Part shown: positions 17,658-26,716 of the stretch, piece by piece
How the letters are laid out: each line of letters starts with the position of its first letter
Numbering within the stretch: position 1 is the stretch's first letter
Assembly: GCA_022822275.1 (NCBI GenBank)
Contig: JAJEBZ010000157.1
Span: 1 to 49,666, forward strand
Direction of reading: 5' to 3'
Length of the DNA: 49,666 nt
DNA from: Candidatus Poribacteria bacterium
GTDB lineage: Bacteria > Poribacteria > WGA-4E > WGA-3G
Made by a program: the position numbers and the translations under genes
Notes under the pieces: model-generated
Told to the model about the DNA's origin: nothing
What the model saw: the letters and a program-made list of their open reading frames with translations, nothing else
Databases searched by the model: none

Positions 17658-18632
17658 GTGAAAAAAGCGTATATTGTCGTCATGGCAGTTGTAGCAAGTT
17701 GCCTTCTCACTTGGTCTCTTGTACGTTCCGATAATCATGAAGTCTCTGTAGATGAGGCTGAGAAGAATGATATTGTTATTGCTGAGATGAAGTGGAATGG
17801 AGAGTTACACCAGATTTCCCTCGCGGAACTGGAGGCTGCAATTGCAGAATTACCAACTTACCGTCAGCGAAACTACGCAAGTAAAGCGGGTAAAGCAGAA
17901 TACTTAGAAACCTATATAGATGAAAAACTAAAAATACTGCAAGCGAAAGAAGCAGGTTTTGATAAATTACAGGAACATTTGAAAAGATTGGAAGAATATA
18001 CACATCAACTTATGATAGAAAAACTCACTGAAATGGAAGTTGATGAGAAAGTCACATATACCGAAAAGGATCTGATGGCATACTATGAGGGGCATAAGAA
18101 GGATTATATTGAACCTGCTCAAGTGCGTGCCACATGTATTACCCTTGATGATGAAGACCTTGCTAATGAAACTTTAGACCAGATTACTGCTGGTAAAGAC
18201 ATTGTAGAAATGGCAAAGAAATTGTCTGAGGAGAAAAAATTAGCCAATGGCCCCGGTAGTGGTCAGGAAGATCCAGGCAACACTTTCTTCTTTAACAAAA
18301 ACGCATCTCCGACCTGGTCGGAGTTCATAGATGCCGTATTTGAAATGGAAATCGGTGATACAACAGAAACAGTTTTTGAAATCGATGTACAAGATACGAC
18401 ATATTATCTGATTTTCCGTAAAGAGGAAGCGAAACCGGAACGACAGAAAGAATTCGAAGAAGTTAAATCTGATGTTGAACGTAAAGTTAAACGTGCAACA
18501 AAACGGGCGCGTATCCTTGAATGGATAGACGAAATTTCTAAACAAGCAAAACTGAAAACTTATCCTGAGAATATTCCAATTCCCGTTCAACCTGAGACAA
18601 CTGAAGAAAAACCTGGAAACCCAGATAAATAA
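17658..18632 (+). CDS. Parvulin-like peptidyl-prolyl isomerase (SurA/PrsA type), membrane-anchored
   Basis: A 324-residue exported protein. The start is the GTG at 17658 behind AAGGAG; an in-frame upstream start would add 25 unrelated residues. The signal segment AYIVVMAVVASC contains a possible lipobox (VASC). A helical N-domain of SurA type (residues about 40-150, RQRNYASKAGKAEYLETYIDEKLKILQA) precedes a parvulin-like domain (about 155-280). That domain has lost the usual GGDLG and terminal GFHI motifs (GPGSGQEDPGNTFFF, TTYYLIFRKEE), so catalysis is doubtful and a chaperone-only role is likely. It is a paralogue of the next gene. Confidence 0.8.
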   Translation: MKKAYIVVMAVVASCLLTWSLVRSDNHEVSVDEAEKNDIVIAEMKWNGELHQISLAELEAAIAELPTYRQRNYASKAGKAEYLETYIDEKLKILQAKEAGFDKLQEHLKRLEEYTHQLMIEKLTEMEVDEKVTYTEKDLMAYYEGHKKDYIEPAQVRATCITLDDEDLANETLDQITAGKDIVEMAKKLSEEKKLANGPGSGQEDPGNTFFFNKNASPTWSEFIDAVFEMEIGDTTETVFEIDVQDTTYYLIFRKEEAKPERQKEFEEVKSDVERKVKRATKRARILEWIDEISKQAKLKTYPENIPIPVQPETTEEKPGNPDK

Positions 18633-18666
18633 CGCTACACCGTATACTACTTAGGAGGTTAACTTA

Positions 18667-19641
18667 ATGTTCAAATATAGTATTATTCCAATTTTGTTGT
18701 TATTTGCAATACTCACAACCCTACCCTTTATATCAAGTTGTGCTGACAAGGCTATTAGTGCAGATGGCACTGTCATTGCCGAATTTGAATGGGATGGAAA
18801 GCAACGAATTACGCTTGAAGAGATGATGCAAGAGATCAGCGAACTACCAGATTACAAACAGCGACTATATAAAGACAAGAAAGGGCTTGAAGAATACATG
18901 ACCCTGATGGCTGAAAGTCGTTTGATACTTTGTCTCGCAAAAGACAAGAAACTCAATGAGGATCCGGAAATACTCAAGAAAGTTCAAGACTACCTACTGG
19001 ACTTGATGGTTGATAGGATTACAGAACAGGAAGTTGATGCGAAACTTATTTTGACAGAAAATGACTATCTGGCATATTATGAAGCAAACAAAGCCGATTA
19101 TGTTCGTCCAGAGCAGGTCAAACTGATGTGCATCACATTGCAGGACAAAGCACGTGCTGATGCGGTTTTTGCCGAACTAAAAGCTGGCAAAGATATTGCT
19201 GTTGCAGCACAAGAACTTTCTGATAGAGGTGAATTGGTTGGACCAGGTTCAAATCCTGAAGCACCCGGGGACACAGATTATATAAGTAAGAATACATATT
19301 CTCCAGGAACAGAACCCTTTATGGATGCAGCCTTCAAAGCAGAACTTGATGTGCTCCACCCATCAGTTATTGAAGTGGAAGTTCAAGGTGAAAAATTCTT
19401 TATGATGTTCATTAAGAAGGAAGCAAGAGACGAATTTCAGAGACCTTTTTCTGAAGAAGCTGTCAGAAAAAGTGTTGTCAGAAAAGCAGAACGTGAAAAA
19501 CGGGATGCGCTTATGGCAACGTGGCTATTGCAACTACGGGAACGCGCTGAAGTAAAAACCTTCATAGACCGTATTCCAGAAGACAAAGCACCTGAGGAAA
19601 AAACTGAGACACCTACTGAACAAACTACACCTGAGAAATAA
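18667..19641 (+). CDS. Parvulin-like peptidyl-prolyl isomerase lipoprotein
   Basis: A 324-residue predicted lipoprotein (signal peptide ending FISSC) that aligns along its length with the preceding gene (VIAEFEWDG..., YKQRLYKDKKGLEEYM..., DYLAYYEANKADYVRPEQVKLMCITLQD). SurA-type N-domain, then a parvulin-like domain with GPGSNPEAPGDTDYI in place of GGDLG. This looks like a tandem duplication followed by divergence. It has a strong AGGAGG site, 34 bp after the previous stop. It likely works in the periplasm on outer-membrane or exported clients. The C-terminal 30 residues are Pro/Glu/Thr-rich. Confidence 0.8.
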   Translation: MFKYSIIPILLLFAILTTLPFISSCADKAISADGTVIAEFEWDGKQRITLEEMMQEISELPDYKQRLYKDKKGLEEYMTLMAESRLILCLAKDKKLNEDPEILKKVQDYLLDLMVDRITEQEVDAKLILTENDYLAYYEANKADYVRPEQVKLMCITLQDKARADAVFAELKAGKDIAVAAQELSDRGELVGPGSNPEAPGDTDYISKNTYSPGTEPFMDAAFKAELDVLHPSVIEVEVQGEKFFMMFIKKEARDEFQRPFSEEAVRKSVVRKAEREKRDALMATWLLQLRERAEVKTFIDRIPEDKAPEEKTETPTEQTTPEK

Positions 19642-19685
19642 ACGCTCAGTGAATAGATTGTATTACTTTAACCTAAGTTGCCACC

Positions 19686-19747
19686 TTTGTAGCACAATCT
19701 GTTAGATTGTGCATATTAGCACACAAACTGACAGTTTGTGCTACAAA
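19686..19747. repeat. Inverted repeat of the TTTGTAGCAC family, diverged copy
   Basis: Outer arms TTTGTAGCACA.../...TGTGCTACAAA pair imperfectly. Each arm is itself a perfect hairpin: CACAATCT-GTT-AGATTGTG (left) and CACAAACT-GAC-AGTTTGTG (right). The T-A to A-T swap between them keeps pairing. Same family as 12060-12122. Confidence 0.75.
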
Positions 19748-19863
19748 ATCTTGCGAAAAATGAATTATTCTCTATTAAAAACATTGTTTGCTGGTCTGAA
19801 ATCCTGTAGGTAGCAACTTGAGTTACTTTAGTAGATTCTTGGATTAATTGGTCATAGGTTAAC

Positions 19864-19925
19864 TGTAGGAGGGAACTCCGATTCTCGACTATTCTTGCGT
19901 CCTGTTTCGGAGTATCACTCCTACA
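19864..19925. repeat. GTAGGAG repeat family, complete unit
   Basis: A 62-bp unit bounded by perfect 8-bp terminal inverted repeats TGTAGGAG and CTCCTACA. Inside are GGAACTCCGATTCTCGAC and TTCGGAGTATCA. It relates to 12975-13042 and 26041-26099. Confidence 0.7.
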
Positions 19926-19988
19926 TGCGATGTATAAAAAACCCTATAATTCAATATTATTGCAGATTTCTAAAATTGGAGGAATACC

Positions 19989-21329
19989 ATGAGACCTAAG
20001 CCAATTGCCTATGTACTGTTGATAATTTTTGCAGTTTATAGTGTGGTATCATTAAGCCATGCACGGATTTTTGATAGAATCATCGCTTATGTGAACGATG
20101 ATGTTATCACGAAACGTAAACTTGATGTGTTAGTAAAACAGCAAGCATTCGAACTTCAGCAGGTACACCGTTACAGTGAAAGTGAAGCACTGATTGAAGC
20201 AGAAAAACAACGGAGTGAACTGCTTGATAGATTTATTCGTCAGATGCTTCTTTTAGAAGCGGCTTTGACATTAAAAATACAGGTTACTGATGTTGAGATT
20301 GAAGAACAGATACAAAAGTCTAAAACACAATATCAAATAGCGTCTGATGAAGAATTCAAGAAATTGCTCAATCGTGACGGACTAACACTAATTGCATTTC
20401 GTGAACTGATAGAGCGAAATCTGAAGACTGAAAAACTCGTGATGGGTCGGATCCTGCCTCGATTACAGGTACGCGATAGTGATGTGCAGAAGTTTTTTGA
20501 AGAAAACAGAGACCAACTTCCAACTAAAGCTGATAGAGTACATTTGCGTCAAATATATATCGCTTACAAACCAAGTGATGCAGACAAGAAGACTGCAAAT
20601 GAAACGGTTACGCAAGCTATTGAAGAAATTCGCTCAGACAAAACGAAATTTGAAGAGGTAGCACAACGCATTTCCTCAGAACAGAATCCAGGCTCTCGAG
20701 TCGGTATGCTTATAGAAATTACGCCTGCCGAGATACTTACATTACCCGATGCGTTTCTAACCGTAATGGCGAAACTTAGTGCAGGAGAGATCAGTGATGT
20801 AGTAGAAACTGCAGATGGATTTCATGTGTTTTTGGTAGAAACTCGAACTAACGAAAAAGTTTCCTTCAGACATTTGACTGTGCCTTTTATGTTTAGTGAA
20901 GACGCAAAACAGATTACTCGTGAAAAAGCATCAGAGATAACCAAGAAATTGGAAAAAGGTGAGTCGTTTGTTAACCTTGCAAAAGAACATTCCAATCATG
21001 AAGAGACGCATGAGAAGGGCGGTGACATCGGCACTCATGTTCTAACAGAGTTAAACCCAAGAATAAGAGACGCTGTTGAGAACATTGAGGAAGGTAAGTA
21101 TAGCAAACCTATAGAAACAGAAACAGGATTCTATATCTTTCAAGTTGATAAACGCATAACGCCAGAATTGACCCCGCAAGAGAAGCAACAAATCATTGGT
21201 ATCCTTCGTCAACAACTTTTCCAAAAAGAGTGGACAGCATACACCGATACACTCATGGAAAACGCCTATATCAAGATAAAACCTGAGGCAATACCTACAA
21301 CCGCAACACCGAAAACTACTGATAAATAA
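19989..21329 (+). CDS. surA: SurA-like periplasmic chaperone/prolyl isomerase
   Basis: A 446-residue exported protein (signal peptide 1-26, ending SLSHA). The SurA N-domain begins at once (RIFDRIIAYVNDDVITKRKLDVLVKQQ). Two parvulin domains follow: about 180-285 (VHLRQIYIAYK..., ADGFHVFLVETR) and about 290-395 (VSFRHLTVPF, EKGGDIGTHV, TGFYIFQVDKR). The C-terminal helix (about 400-435) is as in SurA. The second domain keeps the active-site pattern better. SurA escorts outer-membrane proteins, LptD above all, to the BAM complex. Here the very next gene is an LptD, 114 bp to its preferred start, with the open frame beginning 9 bp after this stop. The gene name rests on architecture. Confidence 0.88.
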   Translation: MRPKPIAYVLLIIFAVYSVVSLSHARIFDRIIAYVNDDVITKRKLDVLVKQQAFELQQVHRYSESEALIEAEKQRSELLDRFIRQMLLLEAALTLKIQVTDVEIEEQIQKSKTQYQIASDEEFKKLLNRDGLTLIAFRELIERNLKTEKLVMGRILPRLQVRDSDVQKFFEENRDQLPTKADRVHLRQIYIAYKPSDADKKTANETVTQAIEEIRSDKTKFEEVAQRISSEQNPGSRVGMLIEITPAEILTLPDAFLTVMAKLSAGEISDVVETADGFHVFLVETRTNEKVSFRHLTVPFMFSEDAKQITREKASEITKKLEKGESFVNLAKEHSNHEETHEKGGDIGTHVLTELNPRIRDAVENIEEGKYSKPIETETGFYIFQVDKRITPELTPQEKQQIIGILRQQLFQKEWTAYTDTLMENAYIKIKPEAIPTTATPKTTDK

Positions 21330-21443
21330 TCAAGATAATTGAGTAAAAAAACTGTGCAGAAAAACGAAGACAACTCACCAATCAATAACAGGACTCCCGC
21401 TGTAGCAAGTTTGTTCACAAAAATAATTCCTAAAAACATTCCC

Positions 21444-24400
21444 ATGAAGAAATTGCGAAGTCTCTGTAGGTTTGCTTGTTTACAACAATTTGCTGTAGTA
21501 TTTGCTTGCATTTTTCTCGCTCTTACTCCACTTAATGCACAAGAAGCAGAACCAAACGAACAGATCCCCGCACCAGACACATCAGAAAAGTCTAACACAA
21601 CATCTGATCAAAAAACGCCCCAACCTACCACTACAAAAAAATCAACTTTAGATCCTGAAACTATGACTCCCGAAATAGATACAGTAATCGGGGATGGTGA
21701 CAAGGTCGTTATACACGGAAATTTTGTACAAATTCATGGGGATGCCCTCATAAAATATGATAATATCATCTTGCGAGCAGACAACGTGTGGGCTGACTTT
21801 AATGAAAATCTATTACGTGCTGCAGGAAATGTGTATCTTAAGGTCGGTGAGGAGGAAACCTATTCAGATGAACTCGTGTTCAACCTTAAAACAAAGAAGG
21901 GAATTGCCCGAAATGGGTTCACATTCAGTGATCCATGGTACTTTGGAGGGAGTGAAATCTTTAAAATAGAGGATAAAAAATCTTATATTCGCGGAGGTAC
22001 CCTTACAACATGCTCCCTTAAGCATCCACACTATCATTTCAGCGTATCCCAAGTGATAATCAAAATGAACCAGGAGATGATTGCAAAAAATATCGTCATG
22101 CGGATAGGGGGTGTCCCCATTTTCTATTTCCCCGTGATTCGTCGCGATCTGCGTAAAGATAAAGTCGCAAAGATAGTTGTGCGGGTGGGAACGGATAGCT
22201 ACCAAGGTCCTAACATTAGTATCATCCTGCCTGTTGCACGTGAAAGAAGATACGATGGTGCGTTATTATATGATCGGAGTGCTCGAAGAGGACAGGGCTT
22301 CGGTACTGAAGGTAAATATAGGTTTAGTGATACCCAATTTCAAGAAATCCATATTCCTGTCCCACCAGATGCTACACCTGCACAACGTACAAAATTGGAA
22401 GAGAAGGCAAAAGAGATATATGACCGACTTGAAGGTAAATATGACCGGTTTTGGTTAAAACAGATATTTCTGGAATATAAGATTACCGGCGAAGATGCTG
22501 ACCGAGCAAAGTCAGAAGCAGAAGCATTACTAAATCGATTGAATGAAGAAGGGGCTGACTTTTCCCGAATCGCTCAAACTGAATCTGACCATACTGATAC
22601 GCGATACGATGGTGGCGATATGGGTTTCCTTGTAAAAGGTGAAACTGATGAGGAGGGAAATCCAAAACTCGATCCAATCTTAGAAGAAGCTGCGTTCAAC
22701 CTTAAGGAAGGTGAACTTAGTGATATATTAAAAACTGAAACCGCATTCCACATTCTAAAAGCTGAACGGGTTATTGACATCTACGGTGAGCGTGAGGTAA
22801 AACTGCTTCGCATTGATATAGCGATTACCGCCAGCAATGAAACGCAGCAAAGTGTCCGCGGAATTGCTACTACTATCCATGAACGCGCACTCGCTGGTGA
22901 AACTTTTGAAGAACTTGCTAACGAATTTTCAGAAGCTACTTTATCTGAAATAAATGAGGGTAAAGGCCTACCCCTCAACGAGATGGAAGCTGGTTGGCAG
23001 TTTTCTGTTAGAAGGATGACTCAACCCGGAGACATAACAGAACGACGTCCTGTTTTTTCTCCGAAGGGTGTTTATATCTTCCAGTTGATTAAAAGAGAGA
23101 AAACACCTACCTTTGAAGAGCTTGCTGAACAGTTTGAAGCGGAATGGAAAACTTTTGAAGCAGAAGTATTAGCGACGACAGACGATGAAGAAGATAAAGA
23201 TTCTTCAGATGGAACTAAAGACGATTCTGGCAAAGATAATGCCACCTCGTCAGAAGTAATTGAGAAAAATGAGAATGAAACACCAACGAAACCTGTGCCA
23301 ACTGAGGATGCTCCTACAAAGGTGGAAAATGCTGAAAACGAAGAGGAAGAAAAAACAACGGATAAAGAAAATGTTGAGGTGGAAGGAGAAAATATAGAAG
23401 ATGAAGAGGAGATAAAAGTTTATAGAAAACACGGTTTCCGCGGACGATGGGAAGACCCAAGACAAGTTGCTTCAGAAGCAAATAATCTATATGCTGGTGA
23501 ACATAGTCGGGTTCTTAATACGAAGGATGCGTTTAGACTGATCAAAGTTGATAGAAAACGGAGTTACAACGGAGATCTATATCTTTACGGGGCAGACGAA
23601 TACTCCTTTAGCAGACAGGATGCAACCCGAATTGGTAGACGTTGGAATATGCGTTTGGGACACAAACATTCCTTCTACACACCGTGGGACAGTCGGAAAG
23701 CTGGAAGACGCCCAATCAGTTTCGTTGGTCGGACTGCATGGCGTGCAATCCACTATAAAGATGATTTAGGGTTACAAAACGATTCCTCACTTAATTCTTT
23801 TGGGATCCTGACGTACGGTTCCGCATTATCCACAGCAAGCCACGAAGACGTTGATAAAGATGGCAATCTTACGTATTCTGATGAAACCATAGGGGATATT
23901 TCAAGCAGACTTGAAGTTCGTCATGTCCAAGATTTCTCTGGACAGCCAAACACTGCACTACAAAAACTACCTCAATTCACTCTAAATTTTTCCCGCATGC
24001 GTTTTAACAGACTGCCAGTCTTTGAAACGATAAATAAGGGGATGGTTGCAGTAGCGGAAAAAACTAAAATCAATAAACCGATTCTATCACTCCTTGCCTT
24101 TCCAACACTTGAAGACACCAGTTTTGATATGGATATTGAATTTGGCAATTTTTATAGACAGACGTATCTCGGTAAAAATGGGGAGGAGAACAACGTTTTT
24201 CTTCAGACCCTAAACTTAGGTTTTGACCTTCGCAAACAGGCAAACATATTTATCACACCTATGCGTGAGATAAAGTTAAATGCTAATCTGAATACAAATG
24301 GAATTTGGCACGCAAAAGATCAAGATAAGAATCGTAATATAATTCGTGGGGTATATAGTATAAGCGCACAAGCGACTAATACGCTGTTTCGCATATACAA

Positions 24401-25241
24401 TACGAACTTTATTCCTGCTGTTCGTAAATTGCGTCATGAAATACAATCCACACTAACATTTAGCTATCAACCTGCAATTGATGAAAATAACAATCTTTAC
24501 CCGTTTGGACCTAGCACCTATTTCTTTGAGAGAAAAAGGTTGACTTACAATTTCAATACGAATATTGAAATAAAAACGCGACGAAGTCAGAGCGCACACC
24601 GTATCTTCCATTTTGATACACGACTTACAGCAGATTTTACAGATTTTGAGGCACTATACAGGCGAAGATATGAACCAATTGAAAGCGATTTCACAATTGT
24701 TCCATTGCCAAGCCGTAGTCTTAATATCACTGTCCGCCTCACGCATGACCCTAATCCACATCCAGATGATGGGAAACAGTTCAAGATGGTAGGTGTACGG
24801 ACAAATGTTAGATACACACGAAGCGATTGGTATGTGAGCTTCGGAAACTCTTTCAGCAAACGTCATACTTCTATTCAAGCCTCACGTTCTATGACGGCAA
24901 ATGGTCGCTACCGTGTCAATAAGGACCTTGAATTTGACTTTAGCCTAATATATTATCCTATTGAAAGACAATTTTATTCACAACGAATCAGTATTAACCG
25001 AAATTTGCATGATTGGAACTTGCGAATCTCGTGGAGTCGAGTTGGTATCAAACGTGATCCACCGTTTGATAATGTACGTCAAGACTTTACATTCCAAGTT
25101 AACTTGATAGGTGAACCAGCAGTGTCTATGGGTGTTGGTTTTGACGCAACCACAGAAACTTGGGGACTACATACTTTGCCTGCTGGTGTGCCATATAATG
25201 CGTTTGGCACTGGAAATTCACTTGGTCGTTCCTTCTTCTAA
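21444..25241 (+). CDS. lptD: LptD-like LPS-assembly outer-membrane protein with inserted parvulin domains
   Basis: A 1265-residue protein; canonical LptD has about 780. Numbering is from the ATG at 21444, chosen because it starts the signal peptide (1-32, cleavage after LNA); a TTG at 21339 would add 35 residues, and neither has a good ribosome site. The LptA-like domain spans about 80-180. LptD continues (GGSEIFKIEDKKSYIRGGTLTTCSLKHPHYHF) into the first barrel strands (about 248-295). Then about 410 extra residues: a parvulin domain (336-445, GGDMGF at 390, AFHILKAER at 434), a degenerate second one (450-555), an acidic linker (576-657) and a tail-like fragment (670-705). The barrel resumes near 708 and ends in Phe, as outer-membrane barrels do. 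It would place LPS in the outer leaflet with LptE, which is not seen here. Confidence 0.85.
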   Translation: MKKLRSLCRFACLQQFAVVFACIFLALTPLNAQEAEPNEQIPAPDTSEKSNTTSDQKTPQPTTTKKSTLDPETMTPEIDTVIGDGDKVVIHGNFVQIHGDALIKYDNIILRADNVWADFNENLLRAAGNVYLKVGEEETYSDELVFNLKTKKGIARNGFTFSDPWYFGGSEIFKIEDKKSYIRGGTLTTCSLKHPHYHFSVSQVIIKMNQEMIAKNIVMRIGGVPIFYFPVIRRDLRKDKVAKIVVRVGTDSYQGPNISIILPVARERRYDGALLYDRSARRGQGFGTEGKYRFSDTQFQEIHIPVPPDATPAQRTKLEEKAKEIYDRLEGKYDRFWLKQIFLEYKITGEDADRAKSEAEALLNRLNEEGADFSRIAQTESDHTDTRYDGGDMGFLVKGETDEEGNPKLDPILEEAAFNLKEGELSDILKTETAFHILKAERVIDIYGEREVKLLRIDIAITASNETQQSVRGIATTIHERALAGETFEELANEFSEATLSEINEGKGLPLNEMEAGWQFSVRRMTQPGDITERRPVFSPKGVYIFQLIKREKTPTFEELAEQFEAEWKTFEAEVLATTDDEEDKDSSDGTKDDSGKDNATSSEVIEKNENETPTKPVPTEDAPTKVENAENEEEEKTTDKENVEVEGENIEDEEEIKVYRKHGFRGRWEDPRQVASEANNLYAGEHSRVLNTKDAFRLIKVDRKRSYNGDLYLYGADEYSFSRQDATRIGRRWNMRLGHKHSFYTPWDSRKAGRRPISFVGRTAWRAIHYKDDLGLQNDSSLNSFGILTYGSALSTASHEDVDKDGNLTYSDETIGDISSRLEVRHVQDFSGQPNTALQKLPQFTLNFSRMRFNRLPVFETINKGMVAVAEKTKINKPILSLLAFPTLEDTSFDMDIEFGNFYRQTYLGKNGEENNVFLQTLNLGFDLRKQANIFITPMREIKLNANLNTNGIWHAKDQDKNRNIIRGVYSISAQATNTLFRIYNTNFIPAVRKLRHEIQSTLTFSYQPAIDENNNLYPFGPSTYFFERKRLTYNFNTNIEIKTRRSQSAHRIFHFDTRLTADFTDFEALYRRRYEPIESDFTIVPLPSRSLNITVRLTHDPNPHPDDGKQFKMVGVRTNVRYTRSDWYVSFGNSFSKRHTSIQASRSMTANGRYRVNKDLEFDFSLIYYPIERQFYSQRISINRNLHDWNLRISWSRVGIKRDPPFDNVRQDFTFQVNLIGEPAVSMGVGFDATTETWGLHTLPAGVPYNAFGTGNSLGRSFF

Positions 25242-25268
25242 TGGTTGTTTACAAAGGAATTGTTCATT

Positions 25269-26042
25269 GTGCAACTAAAAGACCGTATCTGTATTGTAAC
25301 TGGTGGTAGCTCAGGTATCGGACGTGGTATCGCGCTGGAATTCGCTCGCGAAGGTGCAATTGTAGTAATAGCCGATATACAGGAAACACCTATTCAAGGT
25401 AAATATCATCAGACAGATGTTACAACCCCAACTGTCAAAGAAATAGAGAAATATTGTCCAAGAGGCATATTCATAGAAACCGATGTTTCTGATATAACAC
25501 AAATAGAAAACATGCTCAAGATTGTTATTGAACAATTTGGGCGATTAGATGTTCTCGTCAATAATGCAGGTATACATATTCCCGGTGGTTCACAAGATAT
25601 ATCTATTGCAGATTGGGATAAAGTTATTGGTGTGAACCTTCGCGGTGTTTTCATGACAACGAAGCTTGCTATACCGTTCTTAAAAGAGTCTGAATATGGG
25701 CGGATTATCCAAATTGCTTCTATTCACGCCTTCGGTGGTGGTGCAGGCCCCGCTTATGCATCTGCAAAAGCGGCTATTGTAAACATGGTGAAAGATACGG
25801 CTTTAGAAGTTGGCAAATATGGTATTACTGTCAATGCGATCTGTCCAGGATACATTGAAACTGCTATTCAAGACTACCTCACCCCAGAACAGATCGAGTC
25901 ATCCTTACAAAAAACACCTCTACAACGTTTAGGATTACCCAAAGACATTGGGCGGGCAGCTGCTTTCTTTGCATCAGACGATGCTGAGTGGATTACTGGT
26001 ACATCCCTTATTGTTGATGGAGGTGCAAGTGCAAAGTCTTAG
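25269..26042 (+). CDS. Short-chain dehydrogenase/reductase (SDR)
   Basis: A 257-residue classical SDR: TGGSSGIG (11-18) binds NAD(P), NNAG at 98-101, catalytic Ser151, Tyr163 and Lys167 (PAYASAKAA), and a C-terminal WITGTSLIVDGG typical of the FabG-like group. The loop after beta-2 is longer than usual (IQETPIQGKYHQTDVTTPTVKEIEKYCPRGIF). Substrate not assignable. The start is GTG at 25269 with AAGGAA 10 nt upstream; TTG at 25245 is the alternative. It begins 27 bp after lptD and may be read through from it, but has no evident link to LPS assembly. Its TAG stop lies at the edge of a GTAGGAG-family repeat. Confidence 0.9.
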   Translation: MQLKDRICIVTGGSSGIGRGIALEFAREGAIVVIADIQETPIQGKYHQTDVTTPTVKEIEKYCPRGIFIETDVSDITQIENMLKIVIEQFGRLDVLVNNAGIHIPGGSQDISIADWDKVIGVNLRGVFMTTKLAIPFLKESEYGRIIQIASIHAFGGGAGPAYASAKAAIVNMVKDTALEVGKYGITVNAICPGYIETAIQDYLTPEQIESSLQKTPLQRLGLPKDIGRAAAFFASDDAEWITGTSLIVDGGASAKS

Positions 26043-26099
26043 GAACTCCGATTCCCGACTACCAAAGAGTTTGGTCGCTATTCGGAGATCGCTCCTACA
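26041..26099. repeat. GTAGGAG repeat family, copy abutting the SDR stop codon
   Basis: GGAACTCCGATTCCCGAC, a short spacer, then GGTCGCTATTCGGAGATCGCTCCTACA. It is the reverse complement, with swapped module order, of 12975-13042. The left terminal repeat is worn to TTAGGA, and its TAG is the stop codon of the SDR gene. Confidence 0.7.
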
Positions 26100-26155
26100 G
26101 AAAAATGTCAATATATTGCTATAATTCACTATATAATACCATTGTTCCATAACAA

Positions 26156-26620
26156 TTACTCGTCTGCTTCATCGGAAGGCATATCAATTATCCAATTGCT
26201 TATATAGTCAACATCGCGTACAACCTCTCCCGTAGATTTCAATCTATACTCTGCACCTTGTGTGGCAGGTTCAAGAGATTCAAGGTCGGGTGGCAAGGAA
26301 AACTCGCCTTTGCCATCAGCCCTATTGAAAAAGATACCGTCTTTGGTGATACGTGTGATCTTTCCATGCACTTGGATACGTTTGACAACTTCTCCATCGC
26401 TATTGCGATACGCGAGTCCTGCAAGCAGATGTTTACCAATATATGCTTTTGTTTCTTCCATTTTCTCTTGACCCTCTGGTTGTGAAACGTCTTGCGATTC
26501 TACAGTTTCAGCGGGTTCTTTGTTGATGTCTTCATGCAAATCTTGATTAACATTTGAAGTACATTCTGAAAATAACACGAATACCAGCATCAATTTGATG
26601 AAAACTACAATCTGTTCCAT
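26156..26620 (-). CDS. Small acidic lipoprotein, unknown function
   Basis: A 154-residue predicted lipoprotein: hydrophobic signal with lipobox FSEC (Cys20), then an acidic Glu/Gln-rich linker to about residue 60. A compact C-terminal domain follows (YIGKHLLAGLAYRNSDGEVVKRIQVHGKITRITKDGIFFNRADGKGEFSLPPDLESLEPA). The HGKITRITKDGIFF pattern looks like a small beta-barrel, but I cannot name a family. GAGG lies 8 nt before the ATG at 26620. Divergent from the LRR lipoprotein gene, with which it shares a region carrying two inverted regulatory boxes. Confidence 0.7.
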   Translation of the reverse strand: MEQIVVFIKLMLVFVLFSECTSNVNQDLHEDINKEPAETVESQDVSQPEGQEKMEETKAYIGKHLLAGLAYRNSDGEVVKRIQVHGKITRITKDGIFFNRADGKGEFSLPPDLESLEPATQGAEYRLKSTGEVVRDVDYISNWIIDMPSDEADE

Positions 26621-26652
26621 TAGGTAACCTCGTGAGTTCTAATCTTTTTAAA

Positions 26653-26716
26653 AGTTTAGCAGAATTGTTTCACAAGTTCAATCCAAAAAGACATAGGTTG
26701 CGTAAAGTTTTTGGCA
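26653..26716 (-). promoter_or_regulatory. Promoter of the acidic lipoprotein gene with upstream conserved box
   Basis: Minus strand: box ACTTTACGCAACC (within 26696-26716), about 14 bp, TTGAAC (26681-26676), 17 bp, TAAACT (26658-26653). Start near 26646 gives a short leader to the ATG at 26620. The box-to-minus-10 gap is 37 bp, the shortest of the six. Confidence 0.55.

Larger units (their letters stand above)
19642..19988. other. Intergenic region between folding-factor genes; two repeat elements
   Basis: A 347-bp gap holding a TTTGTAGCAC hairpin (19686-19747), a complete GTAGGAG element (19864-19925) and a TATAAT box (19945-19950) without a clear -35. No coding potential noticed. The surA-like/lptD pair may therefore have its own promoter here. 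Confidence 0.6.
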
